DNA of 64,000 nt from Mesorhizobium sp. M8A.F.Ca.ET.218.01.1.1 (lineage in GTDB: Bacteria > Pseudomonadota > Alphaproteobacteria > Rhizobiales > Rhizobiaceae): NCBI RefSeq assembly GCF_004791165.1, contig NZ_SRUZ01000001.1:912382-976381 (forward strand). The letters run 5' to 3'. The position numbers were made by a program, and so were the translations under genes. The notes beneath the pieces were generated by a model. It was not told the origin of the DNA. It did not search any database and saw only the letters and a list, made by a program, of their open reading frames with translations. Positions 8,951 through 18,030 of the stretch are shown here, one piece after another (position 1 is the stretch's first letter; the number at the start of each line of letters is the position of its first letter).

Positions 8951-9670
8951 TCAGGGCGAGTGTGAGCTGTTTTCTTCCTCTGCCAGCCTTTCGGTGCCGT
9001 AGGCCTTGAGGAACATGCCGACGCCCGACCGGACAATGTGATCGATCTCGTCCTGGGTCGGTGCCTTGGTGCGGTAGGCGAAGATGCACTGCCGGAAAAG
9101 ACCGGCCAGGCACAGTTCGGTGAACTGATAGGCGGCGAGGTCGACATCGTCGATCTCGAGCAGGCCGCGCTCGATGGCGGCGTTGAGGAAGACCACCACC
9201 TTGTCATGGCCGCGCTTGGGCCCGCGTTCGTAAAAACGCGCGCCCATGTCCGGAATTCTGTCGGAGGCGCCGATAACCGTGCGCTGCGCCTGGATGACCC
9301 TGGCCGAGGTGATCTTCATCGACAGGACCTTGCCGAACTTGACCAGCGTCTGGCGCAAATCGTCGGCGCGGTCGAGCATGTCGTACATGTTCTTGAAGAT
9401 GGTGCCGCGCTCTTCCTCGATCAGCGCCTCGAACAACTCTTCCTTGTTGGCGAAGTAGACATAGATGGTGCCCTTGGAGACACCGGCCTCGCGCGTGATG
9501 TCGTTCATCGAGGCGGCCTCGAAGCCCTTTTCGATGAAGACGCGGCGGGCACCGTCGATGATCTGGCTGCGCTTGACCGGATCCTGTCCGGCTGCCGGGC
9601 GGCCACGGCGCAGACCATCCAGCAGATCCTCGCACTGGTCGGCTTCGGCGTTGCGCACAGTCTCAACCAT
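8951..9670 (-). CDS. TetR-family repressor of the divergent EmrAB system 2
   Basis: 239 residues. The N-terminal helix-turn-helix reads IIDGARRVFIEKGFEAASMNDITREAGVSKGTIYVYFANKEELFEALI, typical of TetR. The C-terminal half is the variable ligand and dimer domain (TetR_C type). A tail of 30 residues precedes the DNA-binding domain. ATG 9670 is used; the frame upstream has no normal start. The gene is divergent from emrA at 9799, and two like palindromes lie in the 128-base gap, so it very probably represses both itself and the pump. Confidence 0.93.
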   Translation of the reverse strand: MVETVRNAEADQCEDLLDGLRRGRPAAGQDPVKRSQIIDGARRVFIEKGFEAASMNDITREAGVSKGTIYVYFANKEELFEALIEEERGTIFKNMYDMLDRADDLRQTLVKFGKVLSMKITSARVIQAQRTVIGASDRIPDMGARFYERGPKRGHDKVVVFLNAAIERGLLEIDDVDLAAYQFTELCLAGLFRQCIFAYRTKAPTQDEIDHIVRSGVGMFLKAYGTERLAEEENSSHSP

Positions 9671-9694
9671 AAAAATCACACCCCGAAAATAATT

Positions 9695-9710
9695 CGAACC
9701 AACCGGTTCG
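9695..9710. promoter_or_regulatory. TetR operator O1 (TetR/EmrAB system 2)
   Basis: CGAACC-N4-GGTTCG, a perfect dyad with 6-bp arms, 25 bases upstream of the tetR start. The same architecture recurs at 9759. Confidence 0.75.
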
Positions 9711-9758
9711 ATTGCCTCTTGATATGGTCCTCTTTACGCGCTATGTCAACGCCCAGAT

Positions 9759-9774
9759 CGAACCGAACGGTTCA
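9759..9774. promoter_or_regulatory. TetR operator O2 (TetR/EmrAB system 2)
   Basis: CGAACC-N4-GGTTCA, one mismatch from O1 in the arms, starting 64 bases from it and ending 24 bases before the emrA start codon. Placement over the pump promoter fits repression. Confidence 0.75.
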
Positions 9775-9798
9775 GTATTATAACTTTAGAGAGATGTC

Positions 9799-10989
9799 AT
9801 GTCCTCGAATACGTCCGTCACCGCCGAAGTCCGCCCTTTCCCCAACGCCAAGGTTGCCCCGGCGACGGAAGCGCCCGATGTGCATGTCCAGCCAGTCGTC
9901 GCACCGCCGCCGGAGGCTGAAGCTCCGGCCAAGAAGAAGCGCTCGGTGCGTTCTTTCCTGCTGCCGATCATCGGCCTTGCCCTTTTGAGCGGTGGAGCCT
10001 GGTACGGCTATGATTACTGGACCACGGGCCGCTTCATGATCTCCACGGACGATGCTTATGTCCAGGCCGACATGGCGTTCGTCTCGCCAAAAATTTCCGG
10101 CTATGTCGATCAGCTCCTGGTCAGCGAGAACCAGCAGGTCAAGGCCGGCGATCCGCTGCTGACGATCGATGCCGGCGACTACAAGATCGCCGTTGCCCAG
10201 GCCGAGGCGCAGATCGCCACGCTGGCCAAGACGCTCGACCGCATCGACGCGCAGACCAAGGCCGCGCAGGCCTCCCTGCAGCAGGCGCAGGCGCAGAAGG
10301 TCGCCGACCAGGCCGCCGCCGACAATGCCGGCCGCGCCCAGCAGCGCGCCGCGCAACTGGTCAAGACGCATGTCGGCACGCAGGCACAGCTGGACGACGC
10401 CCAGACCGCGCTCGACCAGGCCAAGGCCGCTCTCGTCGGCGCCGACGCGCAGATCGCCGCTGCGCAGGCCAATATCGGCGTGCTCGAGGCACAGCGTGCC
10501 GAATCGGCGAGCACGCTTGCCTCCTTGCAGCTCGGCCGCGACAAGGCCGCGCGCGATCTCTCTTTCACCGTGCTCAAGGCGCCGTATGACGGCGTCGTCG
10601 GCAACCGCTCCGTCGAACAGGGCGATCTGGTCAGCCCCGGCCAGAAGCTCGCCGTGGTCGTGCCGATGGACAAGCTCTACATCGTCGCCAACTTCAAGGA
10701 GACGCAGCTTGCCCGGCTGGTTCCCGGCGAAAAGGTCAACATCTCGGTGGACGCCATCGACGGCTACCCCATCCAGGGAACCGTCTCCTCGCTGGCGCCG
10801 GCGTCGGGCGCGGTGTTCTCGCTGCTGCCGCCGGAAAACGCCACCGGCAACTTCACCAAGGTGGTGCAGCGCGTGCCGGTCCGCATCGACGTGCCGGCCG
10901 ATGCGCTGAAAACCGGCAAGCTGCGCGCCGGCTTGAGCGTCGTCGTCGCCGTCGACAGCCGCACGGCGCCTGCCGCGACCAGTAACTAA
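9799..10989 (+). CDS. emrA: EmrA-type membrane fusion protein (HlyD family), system 2
   Basis: 396 residues: a cytoplasmic tail of about 50 residues, one membrane helix (SFLLPIIGLALLSGGAWYGYDYW), lipoyl half-motifs (STDDAYVQADMAFVSPKISGYVDQLLV and VLKAPYDGVVGNRSVEQGDLV), a long Ala/Gln-rich alpha-helical hairpin between them, and a C-terminal beta-barrel. It acts as the periplasmic adaptor of a tripartite efflux pump with the EmrB protein that follows after 74 bases. The divergent TetR gene and its two operators control it. It is a diverged paralogue of the protein at 3510-4802. Confidence 0.93.
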   Translation: MSSNTSVTAEVRPFPNAKVAPATEAPDVHVQPVVAPPPEAEAPAKKKRSVRSFLLPIIGLALLSGGAWYGYDYWTTGRFMISTDDAYVQADMAFVSPKISGYVDQLLVSENQQVKAGDPLLTIDAGDYKIAVAQAEAQIATLAKTLDRIDAQTKAAQASLQQAQAQKVADQAAADNAGRAQQRAAQLVKTHVGTQAQLDDAQTALDQAKAALVGADAQIAAAQANIGVLEAQRAESASTLASLQLGRDKAARDLSFTVLKAPYDGVVGNRSVEQGDLVSPGQKLAVVVPMDKLYIVANFKETQLARLVPGEKVNISVDAIDGYPIQGTVSSLAPASGAVFSLLPPENATGNFTKVVQRVPVRIDVPADALKTGKLRAGLSVVVAVDSRTAPAATSN

Positions 10990-11063
10990 TCGCTTTTCGG
11001 AGGGCGGCTTGGTGGCTGATTGAAGCACCTGGCCGCCCGGCCTGCCTCAAGGAGGCTTAGGAC

Positions 11064-12659
11064 ATGGCAACCGCAACCATCACCGCAGGATCGCCACCGG
11101 CCATGCCGGCGGTTCCCGACACGATTTCGACGCGACGCGTCATTGCCTTCCTGGCGATGGTGTTCGGCATGTTCATGGCGATCCTGGACATCCAGATCGT
11201 CTCGGCCTCGCTGGCCGAAATCCAGGCCGGCCTCAGCGCCAGTTCCGACGAGATCCCGTGGGTGCAGACAGCCTATCTGATCGCCGAGGTGGTCATGATC
11301 CCGCTGTCGGGCTTCCTCAGCCGGATGCTGTCGACGCGCGTGCTGTTCACCGTCGCGGCCGCGGGCTTCACCGCGGCCAGCGCGCTGGCCGCGACCGCCA
11401 CCAACATCGACCAGATGATCGTCTACCGCGCCGTGCAGGGCTTCATCGGCGGCGGCATGATCCCGAGCGTCTTCGCTGCCGCCTTCACCATCTTCCCGCC
11501 GTCGCGCCGCGCCATCGTCTCGCCGATGATCGGCTTGGTGGCGACGCTGGCGCCGACCATCGGCCCGACCGTCGGCGGCTATATCAGCCACGCCTTTTCA
11601 TGGCACTGGCTGTTCCTGGTCAATGTCGTGCCCGGCATTCTGGTGGCGACCGTGGCCTGGTCGCTGATCGATTTCGACAAGCCCAATCTCAAGTTGTTCT
11701 CGAAGTTCGACTGGTGGGGCCTCGCCGGCATGGCCGCCTTCCTTGGCTGCATGGAGTACGTGCTGGAAGAGGGTCCGAACAACGACTGGCTGCAAGACCA
11801 GGCCGTGTTCATCTGCGCCATCATCATGACCATCGGCGCGGTGATCTTCTTCTGGCGTGTCTTCACCGCCGAGGAACCGATCGTCGACCTCAAGGCGTTC
11901 AGCAACATCAATTTCGCCTTCGGCTCGCTGTTTTCCTTCGTCATCGGCATCGGCCTCTATGGCCTGACCTATCTCTATCCGGTCTTCCTGGGGCGCATCC
12001 GCGGCTACGATTCGATGATGATCGGCGAAGCGCTGTTCGTCAGCGGCCTGGCCATGTTCTTCACCGCGCCCATCTCCGGCATCCTGTCGAGCAAGATGGA
12101 TTTGCGGCTGATGATGATGATCGGCTTCTTCGGCTTCGCTACCGGCACATGGTGGATGACCCACCTGACCGCCGACTGGGATTTTTATGAGTTGCTCATC
12201 CCGCAGATCCTGCGCGGCTGTTCGATGATGCTGTGCATGGTGCCGATCAACAACATCGCGCTCGGCACCTTGCCGCCGGACCGGTTGAAGAATGCATCCG
12301 GCCTGTTCAACCTCACCCGCAATCTCGGTGGTGCGGTCGGCCTTGCCCTCATCAACACCGTGCTGATCGACCGCAATGCCTTCCACTACGCAAGGCTCGG
12401 CGAGCACGTGCAGTGGGGCAGCGCGGCGGCCCAGCAGAAGCTGCAGAACATGACGCTCAACTTCGAGCAGACATCAGGCCTGGACGCCACCAGTGCGGCG
12501 ATCTCCAAATTGTCGGGCATGGTCCATCAACAGGCGGCGCTGCTGTCTTTCATGGACGTGTTCTACATGCTCACGGTGCTGTTCGCGACGCTTGGCCTGT
12601 TCACCATGCTGATCAGGAAGCCGGCCGCGCCCGGTGGTGGCGGAGGCGGCGGGCACTGA
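11064..12659 (+). CDS. emrB: EmrB-type multidrug efflux MFS transporter (DHA2 family), system 2
   Basis: A 531-residue transporter with about 14 membrane helices. Helix 1 carries FMAILDIQIVSASLAEIQAGLSAS, motif A is GFLSRMLSTRVLF and motif C is GLVATLAPTIGPTVGGYIS. The C-terminus ends in a glycine-rich tail (GGGGGGGH). Compared with system 1, the LDTTIAN signature is LDIQIVS, which marks a different DHA2 subgroup. AAGGAGG lies 9 bases upstream of the ATG. A strong terminator follows. Substrates are unknown; the regulator would respond to one of them. Confidence 0.93.
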   Translation: MATATITAGSPPAMPAVPDTISTRRVIAFLAMVFGMFMAILDIQIVSASLAEIQAGLSASSDEIPWVQTAYLIAEVVMIPLSGFLSRMLSTRVLFTVAAAGFTAASALAATATNIDQMIVYRAVQGFIGGGMIPSVFAAAFTIFPPSRRAIVSPMIGLVATLAPTIGPTVGGYISHAFSWHWLFLVNVVPGILVATVAWSLIDFDKPNLKLFSKFDWWGLAGMAAFLGCMEYVLEEGPNNDWLQDQAVFICAIIMTIGAVIFFWRVFTAEEPIVDLKAFSNINFAFGSLFSFVIGIGLYGLTYLYPVFLGRIRGYDSMMIGEALFVSGLAMFFTAPISGILSSKMDLRLMMMIGFFGFATGTWWMTHLTADWDFYELLIPQILRGCSMMLCMVPINNIALGTLPPDRLKNASGLFNLTRNLGGAVGLALINTVLIDRNAFHYARLGEHVQWGSAAAQQKLQNMTLNFEQTSGLDATSAAISKLSGMVHQQAALLSFMDVFYMLTVLFATLGLFTMLIRKPAAPGGGGGGGH

Positions 12660-12729
12660 AACAAAAGAACCATACGCGGCAGCGGTTTCAGGAAGCTCCT
12701 CCAGTCCACGCCTGAAACGCTGACAGCGC

Positions 12730-12763
12730 AAAAAACTCCGGGCCGCAAAGCCCGGAGTTTTTT
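12730..12763 (+). terminator. Rho-independent terminator after emrAB system 2
   Basis: A perfect 14-bp stem, arms 12730-12743 and 12750-12763, with core ACTCCGGGC, a 6-base loop and a T6 tail; an A6 run on the left makes it workable on both strands. Confidence 0.9.
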
Positions 12764-12775
12764 ATTGCCCTTGCT

Positions 12776-12878
12776 AGAGCAATTCCAGGAAAAGTGAGTA
12801 GCGGTTTTCCGTCCGGAATTGCGTAAAAACAAATAGTTAGAGCAGTTCAGCGATTCTACCAATCGCTGAACTGCTCTA
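12776..12878. repeat. Rhizobial intergenic palindromic repeat with 18-bp hairpin
   Basis: Two palindromes in tandem: GCAATTCC...GGAATTGC (about 12779-12825), then a perfect 18-bp arm hairpin, arms 12838-12855 and 12861-12878, with a 5-base loop. The linker (TAAAAACAAA) and general layout recur at 22622-22698. It ends four bases from the msrB stop, so it may also end msrB transcription. Confidence 0.75.
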
Positions 12879-12881
12879 GCG

Positions 12882-13385
<504 letters not shown>

Positions 13386-13470
13386 GACCAGTTCCTCCTG
13401 TCGTCCGTTTTGCCAAACTATACCCGCCACGCAAAAGTCAAAAGCCGGTGACGGTTGCCCTCAAACGACA

Positions 13471-13509
13471 CTCCGCGCCGTTCACGGCTGACCGTGGAAC
13501 GGCGCGGAG
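13471..13509. repeat. Long hairpin in the msrB-fasciclin gap
   Basis: A perfect 13-bp arm dyad (13471-13483 and 13497-13509, CTCCGCGCCGTTC) with a further pairing ACGG/CCGT inside the loop. No T run follows, so it is more likely a repeat or mRNA-end structure than a classic terminator. The rest of 13386-13614 holds the msrB leader and nothing else I can name. Confidence 0.55.
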
Positions 13510-13614
13510 CAGGCGTGCCGATTGCGGATCACGGGAGCGAGACGACGCGATCGACAGAGAGCTCTTGCCTGCTGTTTCGTCCGCGGCAAGCGCCTTGTTA
13601 CATTTTCGGTCCCA

Positions 13615-14172
13615 TCACATTTTCGGGAGCAGAACCTTGTCGATGACATGAATGACGCCGTTGGATTGTTCGACATCGGCGATCGTCACATTAGCGACAT
13701 TGCCGTTCTCGTCGGTGACGGTGACCTTGCCGCCATCGGCCTTGAGCGACAGCTCGCAGCCGCCGACCGTCTTGACCTTATGCGTCCCGCCGTCGGCCTT
13801 GGCCATCGCGGCCACATCCGCCCCCATCGCCTTGGCGCCGATGACGTGGCAGGCCAGGATCTTGGTCAGCTTGTCCTTGTTCTCGGGCTTGAGCAGCGTG
13901 TCGACCGTGCCGGCCGGCAGTGCCGCGAAGGCTTCGTTGGTCGGCGCGAAGACGGTGAACGGGCCGACTCCCTGCAGCGTCTCGACCAGGCCGGCGGCCT
14001 TGACGGCGGCGACCAGCGTCGTGTGATCCTTGGAATTGACGGCGTTGTCGACGATGGTCTTGTTGGCAAACATGGCGGCGCCGCCGACCATCGGGTTTTC
14101 AGCATAAGCAGCCGTGGCAAGCGCGGAGACAGCGATCGTACCGGCGAGCAAAAGGGTGGCGAATCTACGCAT
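13615..14172 (-). CDS. Secreted fasciclin-domain (FAS1) protein, copy 2 (SigK-linked)
   Basis: A 185-residue secreted FAS1 protein, paralogue of 1208-1768. It has a signal peptide ([24 protein letters not shown]), then ENPMVGG and the shared H1 ([17 protein letters not shown]) and H2 ([15 protein letters not shown]). The middle differs from copy 1: [25 protein letters not shown], with two cysteines (ACHV and GGCEL). ATG 14172 is chosen because GAGGAG lies upstream and the signal peptide starts there. A promoter-like block about 96 bases upstream matches one in front of the neighbouring sigma gene, so it is the likely target of that sigma factor. Confidence 0.92.
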   Translation of the reverse strand: MRRFATLLLAGTIAVSALATAAYAENPMVGGAAMFANKTIVDNAVNSKDHTTLVAAVKAAGLVETLQGVGPFTVFAPTNEAFAALPAGTVDTLLKPENKDKLTKILACHVIGAKAMGADVAAMAKADGGTHKVKTVGGCELSLKADGGKVTVTDENGNVANVTIADVEQSNGVIHVIDKVLLPKM

Positions 14173-14267
14173 GATATCTGGACTCCTCGGGTTTCTCTTC
14201 CCATTTTTGGGGACGCGAGGAGATACGGAACACAGATGCGTGAGTTTCAGACTATTTCCTGGTTTTA

Positions 14268-14288
14268 GATTTATTTGCATTGCGGAAA
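14268..14288 (-). promoter_or_regulatory. Candidate SigK-type promoter of fasciclin copy 2
   Basis: On the minus strand: TTTCCGC, two variable bases, TGCAAATA, one base, ATC. The same 21-base block, differing only at the variable bases, precedes the sigma gene (15672-15692). Gene content makes this an ECF promoter candidate; the assignment of -35 and -10 within it is open. Confidence 0.6.
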
Positions 14289-14389
14289 AATTTTCGAGCA
14301 CGACGGTTTGCCGGCTTACGGGCCTATTAGACATATGTGATGGAAGATAGACTGGGTAATTTCTATCTTGTCACCATCCGGAGGGTCGA

Positions 14390-15112
14390 TCAGATGCCCT
14401 TCAGATCGCCCGCGGCAACAACGGGGCCGGTCGGCTGGCCGGTCGGCGAGCCTCCGGCAGGCTCGAGGCTGACGGCCAGCACGGCGCCCTGCGCGAGTTT
14501 CTGCTGCGTGGCGGGCGAGACCCCAATGTGCGCCGTCGCACCGGCCGGGATGACGCCCATCGAGACCGGCGCGTTCTTGCCCTCGATCATCCACAGTTCG
14601 AAGTCCTTGCCGGAGGCGAGCGCGCCGGAAACATGCGAAAGGCTGACTTCATGCCGTTCGGAATCATAGACGGCGAGATATTTGACGTCGCTGCCGTCGG
14701 CGGCCAGCGAGGCGACTAGTCGCGCCTGCGGCTGTTCGGCCGGCCGATTGACATAGGGAACGGCGACATAGAGCGCCAGCGCGGCAACAGCCGCCACGGC
14801 GAGACCACGCCAGAAGGCGAGGCTGGACCACAGGCCGGCGCGCGGTTCGGCGGGCGCGGCGGCGGTGGATGAAAACAGCCGGCGGTCGATCGCCGGCTTC
14901 ACCGAAGCCGGCGGTTCGATCTCCGGATAGCCCGCGCCCAACGGCGAGAGGTGAACTTCCCAACCATCGACGAGCCGCGCGAACTCTGTCTCGCTGTCGA
15001 TGCGCCTGGATGCGATCTGCCGCTCTTCCGCCGGCAGAACACCAAGAACGTATTCGGCGGCGAACAGGTCGTCGCCTCCACGTTCCGGTCCATTGTCCTC
15101 TGCCAGCGTCAT
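14390..15112 (-). CDS. Anti-sigma factor, RskA family
   Basis: 240 residues: a cytoplasmic N-terminal part with the anti-sigma fold (DLFAAEYVLGVLPAEERQIASRRIDSETEFARLVDGWEVHLSPL), one membrane helix near residues 103-121, and a periplasmic RskA domain (ARLVASLAADGSDVKYLAVYDSERHEVSLSHVSG...KDFELWMIEGKNAPVSMGVIPAG). There is no HxxxCxxC zinc motif, as in RskA of Mycobacterium. ATG 15112 overlaps the sigma stop by 4 bases. It should hold the sigma factor at the membrane and release it by proteolysis. An ATG four codons upstream is the alternative start. Confidence 0.9.
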   Translation of the reverse strand: MTLAEDNGPERGGDDLFAAEYVLGVLPAEERQIASRRIDSETEFARLVDGWEVHLSPLGAGYPEIEPPASVKPAIDRRLFSSTAAAPAEPRAGLWSSLAFWRGLAVAAVAALALYVAVPYVNRPAEQPQARLVASLAADGSDVKYLAVYDSERHEVSLSHVSGALASGKDFELWMIEGKNAPVSMGVIPAGATAHIGVSPATQQKLAQGAVLAVSLEPAGGSPTGQPTGPVVAAGDLKGI

Positions 15113-15648
15113 CTTTCCAGGCATTCCCTGAGTTTCATCAGGCTGCGGCGCAGCCAGGTACGCATCGTGTTCAACGGCACGCCGTGACGTTCCGCCAGTT
15201 CGGCATAGCTTTCGCCCTTGAGATAAGCGCCGCGGACGGCCGCCGCCCGGTCCTTTTCCAGTTCATCGAGACAGTGGTGGATGCGTTCGGTCTCATCGCC
15301 CGCCACCGCCATCGCTTCTGGTCCCGGCGCCGGATCGGCCACGTCGAGCGCGGTATCGATATCGACTGCAGGCTTGCGCCGCGCTCGGATGCGATCGATC
15401 GCATGGTTGCGCGCGATCGCCACCAGCCAGGAGATCGGGCTCAGATCGGAGACGGCAAAACGATCCGCCTTCGTCCATATCTTGACGAAGACTTCCTGCA
15501 ACGCCTCTTCCGCGTCTCCCCGGTCGTTCAATACACGAAGGCACACGCCGAAAAGTTTCGCACTGGTCTGCCGGTACAGCAGGTCGAACGCAGCCCGATC
15601 CTTCATCGAAGTCCGAACGATCAGCTTGGTGATGTCCTGCGGCGTCAT
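15109..15648 (-). CDS. ECF sigma factor, SigK-like
   Basis: A 179-residue sigma-70 family ECF factor. Region 2 is visible at SAKLFGVCLRVLNDRGDAEEALQEVFVKIWTKADRFA and PISWLVAIARNHAIDRIRARRK; region 4 at KGESYAELAERHGVPLNTMRTWLRRSLMKLRECL. ATG 15648 is preferred to the start 12 codons upstream because the extension reads poorly and would cover the promoter block at 15672-15692. Directly followed by its RskA-type anti-sigma and then a fasciclin gene: the same trio as SigK-RskA with MPT70/MPT83 in Mycobacterium tuberculosis. Autoregulation is likely since it carries the same upstream block as the fasciclin gene. Confidence 0.92.
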   Translation of the reverse strand: MTPQDITKLIVRTSMKDRAAFDLLYRQTSAKLFGVCLRVLNDRGDAEEALQEVFVKIWTKADRFAVSDLSPISWLVAIARNHAIDRIRARRKPAVDIDTALDVADPAPGPEAMAVAGDETERIHHCLDELEKDRAAAVRGAYLKGESYAELAERHGVPLNTMRTWLRRSLMKLRECLER

Positions 15649-15671
15649 GCGGGTCCAAATTAGGCAATTGC

Positions 15672-15692
15672 GATGTATTTGCAACGCGGAAA
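15672..15692 (-). promoter_or_regulatory. Candidate autoregulated promoter of the SigK-like gene
   Basis: Minus-strand block TTTCCGC, two bases, TGCAAATA, one base, ATC, 24 bases from the sigma ATG; it matches 14268-14288. A partly palindromic GCGGAATATTTCCGC overlaps its upstream end. Confidence 0.6.
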
Positions 15693-15831
15693 TATTCCGC
15701 GCGCCTAAAGTTCCGGCGTCCGCACACCTGCCTCGAGGCTGTGTCCCAGTTTGAATTCAAAGATTGGCAATCGCATTTGAGGCGATGACCCCGACATGCT
15801 ACACTTTAGCGGAAAGCAAGGGAGATTTGGC

Positions 15832-16260
15832 ATGAGATTGGTAGTCGCCAAACCTGAGGATGTCGCGACTGCCTTTGCCGATGCTTGGAATAGACATGAC
15901 ATGGACGACTTCGCGGCGCTGTTCGCCGACGACGCTAATTTTGTCAATGTCGTGGGCATGTGGTGGAAGAACCACACCGAGATCGAAAGGGCGCACCGCG
16001 CAACTCATGAAACCATGTTTCGCGACAGCCGATTAGAAGGTGCCGTCTCGTCAGTTGTTGAATTATCTTCCGGCATTGCATCGGTGCATTATACATGGAT
16101 CCTGACTGGTGCATCCGCTCCGGACGGCTCATCCGCTGGAACGCGAAAAGGCATTCTGCTTCTGGTTGTTGTGAAGGAAGAACCGTCGGGCTGGCGGATA
16201 AAGGTTGCCCAGAATACCGACATTGTTCCGGGGGCGGTTGCTCCCCCTCCAACTCCATGA
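15832..16260 (+). CDS. SgcJ/EcaC-like SnoaL-fold protein
   Basis: A 142-residue cytosolic protein of the NTF2/SnoaL fold (DUF4440, SgcJ/EcaC group). Visible features: VATAFADAWNRHDMDDFAALFADDANFVNVVGMWWKNHTEIERAHRATH, the usual start of the fold with an internal cavity, and WRIKVAQNTDIVPG at the end. ATG 15832 is chosen because GGGAG lies 8 bases upstream and the fold begins soon after; an ATG 12 codons upstream is possible. The family includes proteins from enediyne clusters but also many stand-alone housekeeping homologues; nothing here suggests a biosynthetic cluster. Confidence 0.8.
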   Translation: MRLVVAKPEDVATAFADAWNRHDMDDFAALFADDANFVNVVGMWWKNHTEIERAHRATHETMFRDSRLEGAVSSVVELSSGIASVHYTWILTGASAPDGSSAGTRKGILLLVVVKEEPSGWRIKVAQNTDIVPGAVAPPPTP

Positions 16261-16370
16261 GATAGGCGTCTTACAAAAACTCGCCGCTCAAATTCCAAAC
16301 TGAGACATTATTGGCCTGGATTGCCAACGGAATCGCTGCTGACTAGCTTGGCGGCAACGGGGGAGCGCGC

Positions 16371-17870
16371 ATGTCGGTCGAACGAATCCTTTGGGAAGAA
16401 GACGCGACCGGCCTCGCCGCTCTGGTGCGCAAGGGCGACGTGTCGGCGATCGAATTGACCGAAGCGGCAATCGCCCGCGCCGAGGCCACTCGCCCCGAAA
16501 TCAATGCCACGGCCGAAACGCTCTATGACGCCGCGCGGGCGCGGGCGAAGAGCATCGACCGCTCCTTGCCGCTGGCCGGCGTCCCCTTTGCCATCAAGGA
16601 TCTCGGCATCGCCGCCAAGGGCGTGCCCTCGCATGGCGGCAGCCGCATTCCCGCATGGGTGCCCGATTTCAATTCGGTGATGACCGACCGCTATCTCGCC
16701 GCCGGGCTGATCCCGATCGTCACCTCGACCTCGCCCGAGCACGGGCTGCGGCTGATGACGGAATCCAAAGCCTTCGGCATCACCCGCAATCCCTGGAATA
16801 CCGGCCACACCACCGGCGGCTCATCGGGCGGTTCGGCAGCCCTGGTCGCCGCCGGCGTCGTGCCGGCGGCGCATGCGTCGGATGGCGGCGGCTCGATCCG
16901 CGTGCCTTCGGCCTGCAGCGGCCTTGTCGGCCTCAAGACCTCGCGCGGCCGTGTCCCGCTGTCGCCGCTGGTAAGCGAAAGCTGGTACGGCATGGTCGTC
17001 GATCACGCCGTCACCCGCTCGGTGCGCGACTGTGCGCTGCTGCTCGACCTCACTCATGGTCCAGATGCGCTGGCGCCTTATGCCGCGCGGCCGCCAAAGG
17101 GTCCGTTCGCGGCCGCTGCCGCGCGCGATCCCGGCAGGCTCAAGCTGGCCGTCTACCGCAAGTCGCCGCTCGGCCTGCCGATTTCGGCCGAGACGCTCAA
17201 GGCGCTCGACATTGCCGTGGCGCTCGCCCGTGAGGGCGGCCATACCGTCGAGGACATCGAGCTGCCCTTCATCGGCCGCGATTTCTTCGCCGATTTCTGC
17301 ACGACGGTCGCCTCCGCCGTTGCCGGCTCGTTGCGGGGTGAAGCGCTGCGCGTCGGCCGCTCCGTGACGGGCGACATCGAGCGCGCCACGCGGGTGCTCG
17401 GCCGGTTGGGCGAAATGGTCTCGGCCGGCGACGTCTATGCCGGCCTGCAGCGGCTGCATGCCGCCTCGCGCCGCCTGATCGAGGACACTGCGCGCTATGA
17501 TGCGGTGCTGATGCCCGTCATCGCGCACCCGCCGCTTGCCTGCGGCGCCATGGATCCCAAAGGCGCCGACGAGTTGATCGAAACCCTGCTCGACAAGCTG
17601 CATCTCACGGCGCTGCTCAGGATCAAACCACTGTTCGGCCAGTTGATGGACAAGAGCCTATGGTTCACGCACTGGCCCGCAATCCACAATGTCAGCGGCC
17701 AGCCGTCGATTGCGCTACCGGTCCATGTCACGGACGCCGGCCTGCCGCTCGGCATCCAGGCCGCCGGCCGCCCGGGCGACGAGGAAACGCTTTTGTCGCT
17801 CGCCGCGCAGATGGAGAAGATCTCGGGCTGGCTGAAGCGGCGGGCGCCGCTGATGGTGCCGTCACAATGA
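16371..17870 (+). CDS. Amidase-signature family amidase
   Basis: A 499-residue hydrolase of the amidase signature family, which cleaves carboxamides. The Ser-cisSer-Lys triad is in place: Lys76 in PFAIKDLG, cis-Ser151 in TGGSSGGS, and nucleophile Ser175 in DGGGSIRVPS. It starts at ATG 16371 after a GGGGGAG-type ribosome site. There is no signal peptide. Neighbours do not show the substrate: argB follows 160 bases later, with a repeat between. It is not close in sequence to GatA, so annotation should stop at amidase. Confidence 0.93.
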   Translation: MSVERILWEEDATGLAALVRKGDVSAIELTEAAIARAEATRPEINATAETLYDAARARAKSIDRSLPLAGVPFAIKDLGIAAKGVPSHGGSRIPAWVPDFNSVMTDRYLAAGLIPIVTSTSPEHGLRLMTESKAFGITRNPWNTGHTTGGSSGGSAALVAAGVVPAAHASDGGGSIRVPSACSGLVGLKTSRGRVPLSPLVSESWYGMVVDHAVTRSVRDCALLLDLTHGPDALAPYAARPPKGPFAAAAARDPGRLKLAVYRKSPLGLPISAETLKALDIAVALAREGGHTVEDIELPFIGRDFFADFCTTVASAVAGSLRGEALRVGRSVTGDIERATRVLGRLGEMVSAGDVYAGLQRLHAASRRLIEDTARYDAVLMPVIAHPPLACGAMDPKGADELIETLLDKLHLTALLRIKPLFGQLMDKSLWFTHWPAIHNVSGQPSIALPVHVTDAGLPLGIQAAGRPGDEETLLSLAAQMEKISGWLKRRAPLMVPSQ

Positions 17871-17954
17871 CGACACCGTGAACGGCTCGAATATGACAGC
17901 AATGCCATTTGCGGCTCGCGTCAATTCCCGCTAAGACGCCGCCGTCCTTACCTG

Positions 17955-18003
17955 ATGCATGTCGCCCAAAAGTGCCCAGCGGTTTGGGGACAACGGCATG
18001 CAT
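17955..18003. repeat. Rhizobial palindromic repeat before argB
   Basis: Imperfect inverted repeat with ends ATGCATGTCG and CGGCATGCAT around a 29-base centre (CCCAAAAGTG...TTTGGGG). It resembles the short hairpin repeats common in Mesorhizobium intergenic regions. It sits 28 bases before the argB start, so it lies in the argB leader RNA. Confidence 0.6.
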
Positions 18004-18030
18004 AAAACCAAAAGCCAGGGAACCACGCCG

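Noticed and set aside
14390..15112. Zinc-binding (ZAS) anti-sigma factor
   Set aside because: No HxxxCxxC motif is present; the C-terminal domain is of the RskA type.
15832..16260. SgcJ/EcaC-like protein as a sign of an enediyne or polyketide cluster
   Set aside because: Neighbours are a sigma factor and an amidase; no synthase, carrier or tailoring genes are present.
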